Source of the DNA: Tropicibacter sp. R16_0
Lineage (GTDB): Bacteria > Pseudomonadota > Alphaproteobacteria > Rhodobacterales > Rhodobacteraceae
DNA: 64,000 bases
NCBI RefSeq assembly: GCF_017743935.1
Contig: NZ_JAGHRE010000002.1
Span: forward strand, 124,001 to 188,000
Direction: 5' to 3'
A model generated the notes under the pieces. The model saw only the letters and a program-made list of their open reading frames with translations, ran no database searches and was not told the DNA's origin. Position numbers and translations under genes: made by a program. Positions 8,280-15,960 of this stretch are shown one piece after another (position 1 is the stretch's first letter; every line of letters begins with the position of its first letter).

Positions 8280-9824
8280 ATGGCAGAGGCAAACACACGG
8301 CGCAGATCTCGTGGTGGCGGTGGGGCCGCCCGTCGCGCCGAGCGCACAGCGGTCAAAATCGAAACTGCAAAATACATCGAGCGCAACATCCCGAACTTCG
8401 AGGTTCTCTCTGAGGAAGCGCTGGATATCATCGAGGCCAACGCCGAAACCATCCTGGAAGAGGTTGGCGTCAACTTTGTCGACAATCCACCTGCGCTGGA
8501 ACGCTGGCGGGCCGCCGGTGCCAAGATTGATGGCGAGCGTGTGCGCATCCCCCGTGGCCTGGCTCGTGAGCTGATCAAGACAGCCCCCAGCCAGTTCACC
8601 CAGCACGCCCGCAACCCCGAGAAATCGGTGGTCATCGGCGGCAACAACATGGTGCTGGCTCCGGTTTATGGCCCCCCCTTCGTGCGCGACGCCAAGGGTG
8701 GCCGCCGTTACGCCACCATGGATGACTTCCAGAAGTTCGTGAAACTGGGTTACATGTCCAAATGGTTGCACCACTCGGGCGGCACAGTGTGCGAACCCAC
8801 CGACATCCCGGTCAACAAGCGCCACCTGGACATGCTGCTGGCGCATATGACCCTGTCGGACAAGCCGTTCATGGGCTCGGTCACTGACCCCAGCCGCGCG
8901 CAGGATTCGGTCGAGATGTGCGAGATCCTGTTCGGTAAGGAGTTCGTGCAGGAAAACACCGTGATGACCTCGCTCATCAACATCAACTCGCCGATGACCT
9001 TCGACGACATCATGATGGGCGCGATGGAGGTTTACGCCAAGAACAACCAGGCCTGCATCGTCTCGCCGTTCATCGTCGGCGGTGCCATGGCCCCGGTGTC
9101 GGTGGCAGGCACGCTGACGCAGGTGATGGCGGAATGTCTAGCCGGTATCGCTTATAACCAGCTGTGCCGTCCTGGTGCGCCGGTGATCATGGGCGCGATG
9201 GTGACCTCGATCGATATGAACTCGGGCGCGCCTACATTCGGCACACCAGAGGCATCCCACATTACCTATGGTGCTGGTCAGCTGGCCCGCCGTCTGGGGC
9301 TGCCATACCGGTCGGCCGGGTCGTTCTGTGGTTCGAAACTGCCGGATGCGCAGGCCGCGTATGAAACTTCGAACTCGCTCAACATGGGTCTCCTGGCCGG
9401 TGTGAACTTCATGCTGCACTCGTGCGGTTGGCTCGAAGGTGGCCTGGTGGCGGATTTTGAGAAATTCGTGATGGATGCGGACCAATTGGGCGTGCTGCAC
9501 GGCTTGGCAAAAGGCGTCGAGATGGACGAGAACGCGCAGGCCATGGACGCCATCCGCGAGGTTGGCCCGGGCGGTCACTATCTGGGGTGCGCGCACACGC
9601 AAGCCAACTTCAAGGATGCGTTCTGGAAGACCGAGGTGCTCGACTACAAACCGTTCGAGACCTGGGAAGAAGAGGGTGCACGCGACACCTATCAGCTGGC
9701 AACGAACCGTGTCGAACATCTGTTGGCCAACTACCAGCAGCCGCACCTTGATCCGGAAATCGCGGGCAAGCTGGCTGCTTACGTGGCCGAGAAAAAGGCT
9801 TCGATGCCCGACGCCTTTATCTAA
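8280..9824 (+). CDS. MttB-family (non-pyrrolysine) quaternary-amine methyltransferase
   Basis: 514 residues from MAEANTRRRSRGGGG. Members transfer a methyl group from tri- or quaternary amines (trimethylamine, glycine betaine, proline betaine, carnitine) to a corrinoid protein. The frame is continuous, with no in-frame amber codon, so this is the non-Pyl branch, whose characterised members act on quaternary amines. Family stretches seen: LEEVGVNFVDNPPALERWRA, MTSLININSPMTFDD, MLHSCGWLEGGL, GPGGHYLGCAHT. The basic N-terminal tail is typical of roseobacter copies. No corrinoid protein, reactivase or second methyltransferase gene lies next to it, so its partner must be elsewhere. An upstream ATG at 8250 is possible. 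Confidence 0.85.
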   Translation: MAEANTRRRSRGGGGAARRAERTAVKIETAKYIERNIPNFEVLSEEALDIIEANAETILEEVGVNFVDNPPALERWRAAGAKIDGERVRIPRGLARELIKTAPSQFTQHARNPEKSVVIGGNNMVLAPVYGPPFVRDAKGGRRYATMDDFQKFVKLGYMSKWLHHSGGTVCEPTDIPVNKRHLDMLLAHMTLSDKPFMGSVTDPSRAQDSVEMCEILFGKEFVQENTVMTSLININSPMTFDDIMMGAMEVYAKNNQACIVSPFIVGGAMAPVSVAGTLTQVMAECLAGIAYNQLCRPGAPVIMGAMVTSIDMNSGAPTFGTPEASHITYGAGQLARRLGLPYRSAGSFCGSKLPDAQAAYETSNSLNMGLLAGVNFMLHSCGWLEGGLVADFEKFVMDADQLGVLHGLAKGVEMDENAQAMDAIREVGPGGHYLGCAHTQANFKDAFWKTEVLDYKPFETWEEEGARDTYQLATNRVEHLLANYQQPHLDPEIAGKLAAYVAEKKASMPDAFI

Positions 9825-9854
9825 GGGAGGAACGCGGGGCTATGTGCCCCGCAC

Positions 9855-10154
9855 TCAAGCAACAGGCGTTGCGCGGTTGGCCTGGACCAGCTGCGCCTCG
9901 CCCATCATGGCGATCAGCACGTCCAGATGCCGAGATAGGGAATATCCGGCATCATCCTCGCGACGTTGCTCATCCAACGCGCGCTCTACCTCCATCAACC
10001 GCATCAGTGCTGCCGCCGGGCGGGGCAGCGACCCATAGCCCAGGATCCGCTGCAGGTGACGGTTGCGATTGTATTCCTGTGCTCCATGGCGAGCGGCCCG
10101 GATCAACAGTCGTGGGCGGCGGATGGTCGAAATCATCGTCATCAGATCTTGCAT
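9855..10154 (-). CDS. DUF6477-type small protein
   Basis: 99 residues, starting MQDLMTMISTIRRPRLLIRA. The start is chosen because GAGG lies 6 nt before this ATG; two upstream in-frame ATGs lack a site. The Arg-rich helix RRPRLLIRAARHGAQEYNR and C-terminal HLDVLIAMMGEAQLV match a small protein family that I recall as conserved and restricted to Rhodobacterales (DUF6477). Function unknown. It is divergent from the DUF6456 gene, with the shared 242-bp control region described separately. Confidence 0.7.
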   Translation of the reverse strand: MQDLMTMISTIRRPRLLIRAARHGAQEYNRNRHLQRILGYGSLPRPAAALMRLMEVERALDEQRREDDAGYSLSRHLDVLIAMMGEAQLVQANRATPVA

Positions 10155-10294
10155 AATCATCCTCATGCGTTCGGATTGTTTCTGCCACAGTGTTGCCACA
10201 ACTTTAGGGGGTGTTGCTTTGCTGTGCGTTCCACCGCGCGTTGGGTTTATGAGTGTTTATCATTTGGAAACAATATTGGTGGACGAGGCGGATT

Positions 10295-10361
10295 TTAACG
10301 AACGAGTAACCAATGCACCCTTAGGTTGTGTGGGTAACTCGTAGGATAACCGTTGGATAAC
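10295..10361. promoter_or_regulatory. CtrA-like half-site pair and four G-N-N-TAAC repeats
   Basis: In the divergent DUF6477/DUF6456 gap, TTAA-N7-GTAA at 10295-10309 is one base off the CtrA consensus TTAA-N7-TTAA. Overlapping and following it are GAGTAAC (10304), GGGTAAC (10332), GGATAAC (10344) and GGATAAC (10355), all in one orientation, the last three 12 and 11 bp apart. Such phased repeats suggest cooperative binding of a regulator. Confidence 0.45.
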
Positions 10362-10396
10362 AGGGTCAGCGATTTTGCCATTGAGGATGCAGTGAG

Positions 10397-11539
10397 ATGA
10401 ACAATATCCCCGCTTTACCGGTTCCGCGTTGGGTTCCCGAGGGGGCTCGGCGATACCTGGCGCATACCGAGGCGGGGCGGTCGATCCGGGATTTGGCGCG
10501 TGGAGCAGGGTGCCACGCCTCGACCGTATTGCGTCAGATCCGCAAGGTTGAACTGCGGCGGGATGACCCGCTTGTTGATGCTGCATTGCAGACGCTGGCC
10601 CAGACGCATTTCCCTCCGATTGATGCTGGCAAAGGCACGGCTCGGGGGGGCAGCTCGAGGGACATTGCCAAAATGGCAACTGAAAACACGCAAAAATCGG
10701 ATCTGTTGGACACAGCGACACTGGACGCCGAGGCCACCCGCGTGCTGCGCCGCCTGTGCGAAAGCGGCGCGGTATTGGCTGTGGCCGAGGATATGGACAA
10801 GGCTGTAGTCGTGCGCGATGACGGCCAAACCGGAAGCACCCGCACGGCCGTGGTAGAGTGCACCATCGCGCAAGCGCTTGCGCTCAAGGATTGGATTTCC
10901 TGCGACAACCCTGGGCGGATTAGCCGCTACAGGATTACGGCGACGGGGCGGGCAGCCTTGGGTCAGCTGTTGGCCGAGGCCGAAAACCGCGCGCGGTCGC
11001 AAAAAGACAATGGCTTTGCCGAGGCGCAGGCGCCGTTTTCGGCGGCTGGGACAGCTGACGAGGCTGCAAACGAGCCGCTCGGACGCCCACGCCGGATGCG
11101 GTACAATATGACCGAAAGCCCACTGGTGGCCCTGGCGCGGCGTAAGGATCGCGACGGGCAGCCGTTCCTCGTCGAAGGGCTGGTGCGCGCAGGAGAACGC
11201 CTGCGCGAAGACTTTGAGTTGGCGCAGATGGGCCCCAATGTTGCGCAAAACTGGGATCGCTTCCTGACCGGCGGCGGACGAAACGGGTTTGCGCCGGACA
11301 GTGATGCTGGACATGGGTCGATGGATGCGCGCAACCGTGTGTCACGTGCGTTGTCGGACCTGGGGCCGGGGCTCAGCGACGTGGTGCTGCGGTGTTGCTG
11401 CTATCTGGAAGGATTGGAAACGGCCGAGAAACAATTGGGCTGGTCTGCACGGTCGGGAAAAATCGTCTTGCGCATCGCCCTGCAGCGCTTGAAGCGGCAT
11501 TATGACGAACTGTCCAGCAGCGATCAGATGATCGGTTGA
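10397..11539 (+). CDS. DUF6456 helix-turn-helix protein
   Basis: 380 residues. The N-terminal segment AGRSIRDLARGAGCHASTVLRQIRKVE (about 27-53) is a helix-turn-helix. The C-terminal part (about 235-375) carries SPLVALARRKDRDGQPFLV and LGWSARSGKIVLRIALQRLKRHYD, which I recall as the DUF6456 domain of Rhodobacterales regulators. The middle is low-complexity and variable. Probably a DNA-binding protein; the target is unknown. Ribosome site GAGG lies 10 nt before the ATG. It is followed by a structured 3' element at 11547. Confidence 0.75.
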   Translation: MNNIPALPVPRWVPEGARRYLAHTEAGRSIRDLARGAGCHASTVLRQIRKVELRRDDPLVDAALQTLAQTHFPPIDAGKGTARGGSSRDIAKMATENTQKSDLLDTATLDAEATRVLRRLCESGAVLAVAEDMDKAVVVRDDGQTGSTRTAVVECTIAQALALKDWISCDNPGRISRYRITATGRAALGQLLAEAENRARSQKDNGFAEAQAPFSAAGTADEAANEPLGRPRRMRYNMTESPLVALARRKDRDGQPFLVEGLVRAGERLREDFELAQMGPNVAQNWDRFLTGGGRNGFAPDSDAGHGSMDARNRVSRALSDLGPGLSDVVLRCCCYLEGLETAEKQLGWSARSGKIVLRIALQRLKRHYDELSSSDQMIG

Positions 11540-11546
11540 ACGGTCA

Positions 11547-11632
11547 GGGCGGGGGTGCTCCCGCCCGTCGTCGATGTTTCTGACGAAACACCTCCTCCCG
11601 TTGGGCCGGGCGCCGGGCAAAGCCCGGCGCGG
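11547..11632 (+). repeat. 3'-UTR structured element, copy 1 (contains CCTCCTCCC)
   Basis: Order: hairpin GGGCGGG/CCCGCCC (11547-11566); hairpin TGTTTC/GAAACA (11575-11590); single-stranded CCTCCTCCC (11591-11599); GTTGGGCCGGG; then hairpin CGCCGGGC-AAA-GCCCGGCG (11611-11629). The same architecture recurs at 22520-22604 (+) and 22662-22736 (-) with different stem sequences. CCTCCTCCC is an anti-Shine-Dalgarno-like motif known from alphaproteobacterial CcsR/cuckoo RNAs; membership in that family is only a suggestion. It begins 7 nt after the DUF6456 stop. Confidence 0.65.
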
Positions 11633-11735
11633 CCTCGCTTGCCGCGCATGTGATTGACCATGTTCAAGGGCCGAACACTGTGCAAATGAATAACCTTGAT
11701 CTTGCGCTTAGGTGTCAGATCAATAAGTTCTCGTT

Positions 11736-12668
11736 ATGAACTTTACACTCCGACAATTGCAGTATTTCAAGGCTCTGGTTCGGCAGCGCAACTTTGGGCG
11801 CGCAGCTCAGGTCTGCCATGTTTCACAACCTGCACTGTCGGTCCAGATCAAACAGCTTGAGGATCTGATGGGTGGTGCGTTGGTCGAACGGCATGCCCGC
11901 GATGTGGTTCCGACCCCTTTGGGGCGCGATGTACTGTCCCTTGTCGAGGATGTGCTTGGTGCGGCCGCGCGACTGGACCGGTTGGCCCGCGATCAGAGCG
12001 ACGGGCGGAGATCTCTGTCCCTGGGGATCATCCCAACCATGGCGCCCTATTTGTTGCCCGGTGTTCTGGCTGCCTTGCGCGCGGGGGATCTGTCGCTGCA
12101 GGTGCAGATCCGCGAGGCCCGGACCGAGCGCCTGATTGCCTCTCTCAAAGCAGGAGAGATCGACGCCGCTGTTTTGGCCTTGCCCACGGCCACCAAGGGG
12201 CTCAGCGAATTGCCGCTGTTTGAGGACCGTTTTCTGCTGGCCGGATCCGAAGGGCGATTGCGCAGCTTGCCGCAAGGGGCAGATGCGGTACGGCCAACCG
12301 ATCTCAAATCCTCGCACCTCATGCTGCTTGAGGACGGGCATTGCCTGACCGACCAGGCGCTTGAGGTCTGCGGCCATGATCGAAACAGCGCCCATATCAA
12401 CATGGGGGCCTCCTCTTTGCCGACGCTGTCCCGGTTGGTGGCCGAGGGGTTTGGCCTGACGCTCATGCCCGAGCTTGCAGCGCAATCTGAACTGGCGGCG
12501 GTTCCAGGGTTGAACCTGATCCGTTTTCCCGAACCCGAGCCCGCCCGCACCGTGGGCCTGGTGCGCCGGGACACCACCAGCGGGGACGGCTGGTTTGACG
12601 ATCTGGCCACCCTGATCCGCCAGGTCGGCGAGGGGATCGTCAAGAACAGCCGCATATCGGGCCAATAG
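11736..12668 (+). CDS. oxyR: LysR-type peroxide sensor OxyR
   Basis: 310 residues. N-terminal winged helix MNFTLRQLQYFKALVRQRNF followed by CHVSQPALSVQIKQLED (27-43), the LysR recognition helix. The effector domain carries the diagnostic OxyR motif LEDGHCLTDQALEVC with Cys203 and Cys212, the same 9-residue spacing as the redox Cys199/Cys208 of E. coli OxyR, and IIPTMAPYLLP as in OxyR. Hydrogen peroxide should oxidise the pair and switch on catalase or peroxidase genes. No catalase gene is adjacent; the nearest peroxidase is the peroxiredoxin at 15185-15733, beyond the acidic repeat gene. Confidence 0.93.
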   Translation: MNFTLRQLQYFKALVRQRNFGRAAQVCHVSQPALSVQIKQLEDLMGGALVERHARDVVPTPLGRDVLSLVEDVLGAAARLDRLARDQSDGRRSLSLGIIPTMAPYLLPGVLAALRAGDLSLQVQIREARTERLIASLKAGEIDAAVLALPTATKGLSELPLFEDRFLLAGSEGRLRSLPQGADAVRPTDLKSSHLMLLEDGHCLTDQALEVCGHDRNSAHINMGASSLPTLSRLVAEGFGLTLMPELAAQSELAAVPGLNLIRFPEPEPARTVGLVRRDTTSGDGWFDDLATLIRQVGEGIVKNSRISGQ

Positions 12669-12972
12669 TGCCAGACCTGCGGTCGTCGTGACGGCGGCAG
12701 GGTCAATCAGGTCGTGCCCGCGATGGCCGCTTTGCGCCGGCCGCGTCGCTCCCCGCATTGCGCTTTCATGTTGGGTCAAGACCGACTGGGAGGTCTGCTC
12801 TGAACAACATGTTAGGCAGATATGCATTTTCAATGTAGGTTAACCCGCAACCAGACTTGGGCGCGTTTGTGTCCGGTCAGGTGTCGCTTGATTTTTTGCG
12901 TTGCCTTTCGGGTCTACAGCCGAATTTTCCGACGAATGGCACATTGCAAACCAACATATTATGGAGGCCGTC
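12669..12972. other. Gap between oxyR and the acidic repeat gene, with nested inverted repeats
   Basis: 304 nt without a gene. It holds CATGTTG (12767-12773) pairing with CAACATG (12805-12811) and, inside, AGACC (12779-12783) pairing with GGTCT (12792-12796), a possible two-tier hairpin. There is no T run, so it is not a standard terminator. No convincing promoter was found for the acidic gene. An in-frame extension from a TTG at 12901 and an ATG at 12961 exist but have no ribosome site. Confidence 0.5.
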
Positions 12973-14871
12973 TTGTCCGATCTATCTGAAAAAGAATTCG
13001 AAGCCTTTCTGGATGCGATGCTGCAGAAAGTCGACCTGTTCAGCCCGATCAGCTTTGCTGACGAGGGTGATGAAGGCAATGAAGGCGACGAAGACAACGA
13101 AAGCAACGAACACGACGAAGGCGATGAGGGCAACGAAATCTCGGCCTCGACCTTCGACGACGATCACAACGAAGGCAACGAGGGCGACGAGGGGAACGAG
13201 GGCATTGCCGGTCAAGAAGATGACGAGGGCGATGAAGGCGACGAAGCAAACGAGGGCAATGAGGGCAACGAGAACAACGAAGACGATGAAGACAACGAAG
13301 ACGACGAAGGGGATGAAGACGACGAAAACGACGAGAACGACGAGGACGACGAAGCCGACGAAGGCAATGAATTTGACGAGGGGGACGAAGACAACTCATT
13401 TGTCTCCAACAATATCGACGGAATTACCAACTTCTCCGAAGCCAATGAAGGCGATGAATTTGACGAGGGGGATGAGGAAGATACCTACTTGGATTTCAAC
13501 CAGGACGGAGAGTTCGACCCCGAAACCGAGCCTTATTTGGACGAAAACAATGAAGGTACTGAGAATGATGAAGGCAACGAGGATAACGAAGGCAACGAGA
13601 GCAACGAAGGTGACGAAAACAACGAAGGTGACGAAGGCGACGAAGGAAACGAAGGATTCAACATTGGCCTAGAGGGTGATGAAGGAAACGAGGGCGACGA
13701 GGGTGACGAAAACAACGAGGGGGGCGAAGGAAACGAAGACAACGAAGGCGACGAAAACAACGAAGACAACGAAGCTAACGAAGGCGACGAGTTCGACGAA
13801 GGCAACGAAGATGACGAGTATTTCGGATTAGGCCATGAAAACGACGAAGGCGACGAAGGTGATGAAGACGATGAGGACGACACGTATGGCGGCCTCCTTC
13901 AGGAAGCCGACGAAGGCAACGAAGGCGACGAGGGCGACGAGAATGACGAAGGTGACGAAGACGATGAAGGTGACGAAGGCGACGAAGGCAACGAAATGCA
14001 GGTTGGCGACGAAGGCAACGAAGGCGACGAAGGCGATGAGCTGAACGACGGCGACGAGGGCAACGAGAACGACGAAAACAACGAAAACAACGAAGGCAAC
14101 GAAGGCAACGAGGGCGACGAAGACAACGAGGGCAATGAAGGCAACGAAAGCAACGAAGGCAACGAGGGCAACGAAAACAACGAAGGCAACGAGAGCAACG
14201 AAGACAACGAAGACAACGAAGACGACGAAGGCAACGAAGAAAACGAGGGCGATGAAAACAACGAGGACGATGAAGGCAACGAAGGCGATGAAGACAACGA
14301 AGGCAACGAGGGCAACGAAGGCAACGAGACCGGCCTAAACGACGAAGGCGACGAGGGCGACGAAAACGACGAGGGCGACGAAAACAACGAAGGTGACGAA
14401 GACAACGAGGATGACGAAGACAACGAAGAAGATGAGGGCGACGAAAACGACGAGGGCGACGAAGATGATGAGGACGATGAGAACGATGAAAGCGACGAGG
14501 GCGACGAAGGGGATGAAGGCAATGAGATTTTTGAGCCCGATCACCCATCACGGAAAAACGAAGGCGACGAAGGAAACGAGGACAACGAGGGCGACGAGGA
14601 CATCGACGTCTTGCTCGACGATGAGGGCGACGAAGGCGATGAAGGCGACGAAGAAGACGACGGCAACGAAGGTGACGAGGATGACAACCTTCCGGACTCA
14701 GGCAACGAAGACGATGAAGGCGACGAGCTGAACGAACCCGACAACGGAGACGAAGGCGACGAGCATGACGAGGGCAACGAGCATGACGAAGGTGACGAGG
14801 ATGACGAAGGTGACGAAGAAGACGAGGGAAATGAGGGCGACGAAGATGATGAGGGCGACGAAACGGCCTAA
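12973..14871 (+). CDS. Giant acidic triplet-repeat protein, function unknown
   Basis: About 632 residues. The TTG start at 12973 is preferred because GGAGG (12963-12967) lies 5 nt upstream and gives a natural N-terminus, MSDLSEKEFEAFLDAMLQK; an ATG at 12961 is the alternative. Residues 1-28 form a possible amphipathic helix plus LFSPISF. From residue 30 to the end it is a period-3 repeat, [G/D/N/S]-[D/N]-E, broken about every 30-60 residues by short hydrophobic inserts (FVSNNIDGITNF, YLDF, EYFGLGH, DTYGGLL, DVLLDD). Asp plus Glu make up about half of the residues; after residue 19 there is one Arg and one Lys (527-528), and no Cys. DFNQDGEFD (174-182) resembles a calcium loop. No signal peptide or membrane segment. 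I know no family; cation binding, nucleic-acid mimicry or a disordered entropic bristle are guesses. Confidence 0.8.
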   Translation: MSDLSEKEFEAFLDAMLQKVDLFSPISFADEGDEGNEGDEDNESNEHDEGDEGNEISASTFDDDHNEGNEGDEGNEGIAGQEDDEGDEGDEANEGNEGNENNEDDEDNEDDEGDEDDENDENDEDDEADEGNEFDEGDEDNSFVSNNIDGITNFSEANEGDEFDEGDEEDTYLDFNQDGEFDPETEPYLDENNEGTENDEGNEDNEGNESNEGDENNEGDEGDEGNEGFNIGLEGDEGNEGDEGDENNEGGEGNEDNEGDENNEDNEANEGDEFDEGNEDDEYFGLGHENDEGDEGDEDDEDDTYGGLLQEADEGNEGDEGDENDEGDEDDEGDEGDEGNEMQVGDEGNEGDEGDELNDGDEGNENDENNENNEGNEGNEGDEDNEGNEGNESNEGNEGNENNEGNESNEDNEDNEDDEGNEENEGDENNEDDEGNEGDEDNEGNEGNEGNETGLNDEGDEGDENDEGDENNEGDEDNEDDEDNEEDEGDENDEGDEDDEDDENDESDEGDEGDEGNEIFEPDHPSRKNEGDEGNEDNEGDEDIDVLLDDEGDEGDEGDEEDDGNEGDEDDNLPDSGNEDDEGDELNEPDNGDEGDEHDEGNEHDEGDEDDEGDEEDEGNEGDEDDEGDETA

Positions 14872-15184
14872 GTCCCGTTGTTTCCAACCGGCGGGATTGC
14901 GGGCCTCGTAGAAAAGCGCAGTGAAGCTTTTGATCTCGGCCTGAGCCCGCGACGGGTGGCAGTTGGGGAATGGGCGCAATGCGCGCCGATCTCAACACGG
15001 CTGACGAATACTTGCGTCGGGCTGGTTTCTGCCATCTGCGTAGGTGTCGGATACCGGCGCCTCACAAACCGGTATTCTTAAACGAAAACGACCAGCAGGC
15101 GGGCTGCTGGTCGTGTGGTCGTCAGAATGTGCGCGCAGTGGCTTGTCCTGAACGATCCTGTCTTTTTGGAAAATCAGCTTCGGC
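14872..15184. other. Convergent gap between the acidic gene and the peroxiredoxin gene
   Basis: 313 nt without a supported gene. The part next to the acidic gene returns to ordinary base composition immediately after its stop. The only clear element is the peroxiredoxin terminator at 15079-15114. No terminator was seen for the acidic gene itself. Confidence 0.5.
15079..15114 (-). terminator. Intrinsic terminator of the peroxiredoxin gene
   Basis: Read on the minus strand, ACGACCAGCA and TGCTGGTCGT (15088-15114) form a 10-bp stem with a 7-base loop, followed by TTTCGTTTAAG. It lies about 70 nt after the peroxiredoxin stop. Confidence 0.85.
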
Positions 15185-15733
15185 TTATGCCGGCTCTGCC
15201 GTCTTGGCGTCGACCAGATGTTTCAGCACGGTCTCGGGCGAGGAGACGCCATAGGGGTCTTCGGGGCAGTTGTCCATCAGGCCGGGCTCTTCGAACCACG
15301 CCTCGACCACGCCGTTGTCGACGATGGCCGCATAGCGCCATGAGCGCATGCCAAAGCCCAGGTTGTCCTTGTCGACCAGCATGCCCATCTTGCGGGTGAA
15401 CTCGCCCGAACCATCGGGGATCACCTTGACGTTCTTCAGGCCTTGACCTTCGGCCCATTTGTTCATCACGAAGCTGTCGTTGACAGACATGCAATAGATC
15501 TCGTCGATGCCTTGGGCCGCGAAATCAGCGTGGCCGTTTTCGAAACCGGGCAGCTGGTAGGTCGAGCATGTGGGGGTGAAGGCACCTGGCAGCGAGAACA
15601 GAACGACGCGCTTGCCTGCAAAGTAGTCAGCGGTGGTCTTGTCTTCCCAGCGGAAGGGGTTTTCGCCGCCTACGGCCTCGTCGCGGACACGGGTGTGAAA
15701 GGTCACGTCGGGCAGTTTTGCACCAGCTTTCAT
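15185..15733 (-). CDS. Prx5-type peroxiredoxin
   Basis: 182 residues, reducing hydrogen peroxide and alkyl peroxides with thiol electrons. The Prx5 active site is LPGAFTPTCS with peroxidatic Cys56. A second Cys at 81 (IYCMSVND) and one near the C-terminus (DNCPEDPYG) are candidates for resolving or regulatory roles. RSWRYAAIVDNGVVEAWFEEPG is the typical C-terminal half. Start fixed by AGGAG 8 nt before ATG. No glutaredoxin domain is fused. Divergent from lipA, with a 267-bp gap; oxyR lies 2.5 kb away on the other side of the acidic repeat gene. Confidence 0.93.
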   Translation of the reverse strand: MKAGAKLPDVTFHTRVRDEAVGGENPFRWEDKTTADYFAGKRVVLFSLPGAFTPTCSTYQLPGFENGHADFAAQGIDEIYCMSVNDSFVMNKWAEGQGLKNVKVIPDGSGEFTRKMGMLVDKDNLGFGMRSWRYAAIVDNGVVEAWFEEPGLMDNCPEDPYGVSSPETVLKHLVDAKTAEPA

Positions 15734-15960
15734 CGTTCAAGCTCCTGTGATTTGGTGTGTTTCTGGGGTGACTTAAAACGATTCTAAACCGGCTTCAATG
15801 GGCGAATTTGCTGCGTGTGCAACGTGTCGGTTTTACGTGGCGAAACATGTATTTGCGTCGCAAATTTGAGGTCTGAATGCCGCATTTGCACCAACCCGTG
15901 CATAGCGGCCATGCGATGCTGGTACTTTTTGTGACGCGGCGTTATGATAGAAGGGAATGA

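Noticed and set aside
8280-9824. Pyrrolysine-containing trimethylamine methyltransferase
   Set aside because: The frame has no internal amber codon and ends normally at 9824.
12937-12951. Sigma54 promoter at TGGCACATTGCA before the acidic gene
   Set aside because: The GG and GC elements are about 5 bp too close for a -24/-12 promoter.
12973-14871. Reading the acidic protein as a multi-core RiPP precursor (leader plus repeated cores)
   Set aside because: No modification enzyme, protease or exporter gene lies nearby and the repeats are not discrete cores.
13049-14998. Several long open frames on both strands over the acidic repeat gene (Arg/Leu/His-rich or Ser/Pro-rich)
   Set aside because: They arise because the 9-nt repeat avoids stop codons in all frames; they lack ribosome sites and have extreme compositions explained by the acidic frame.
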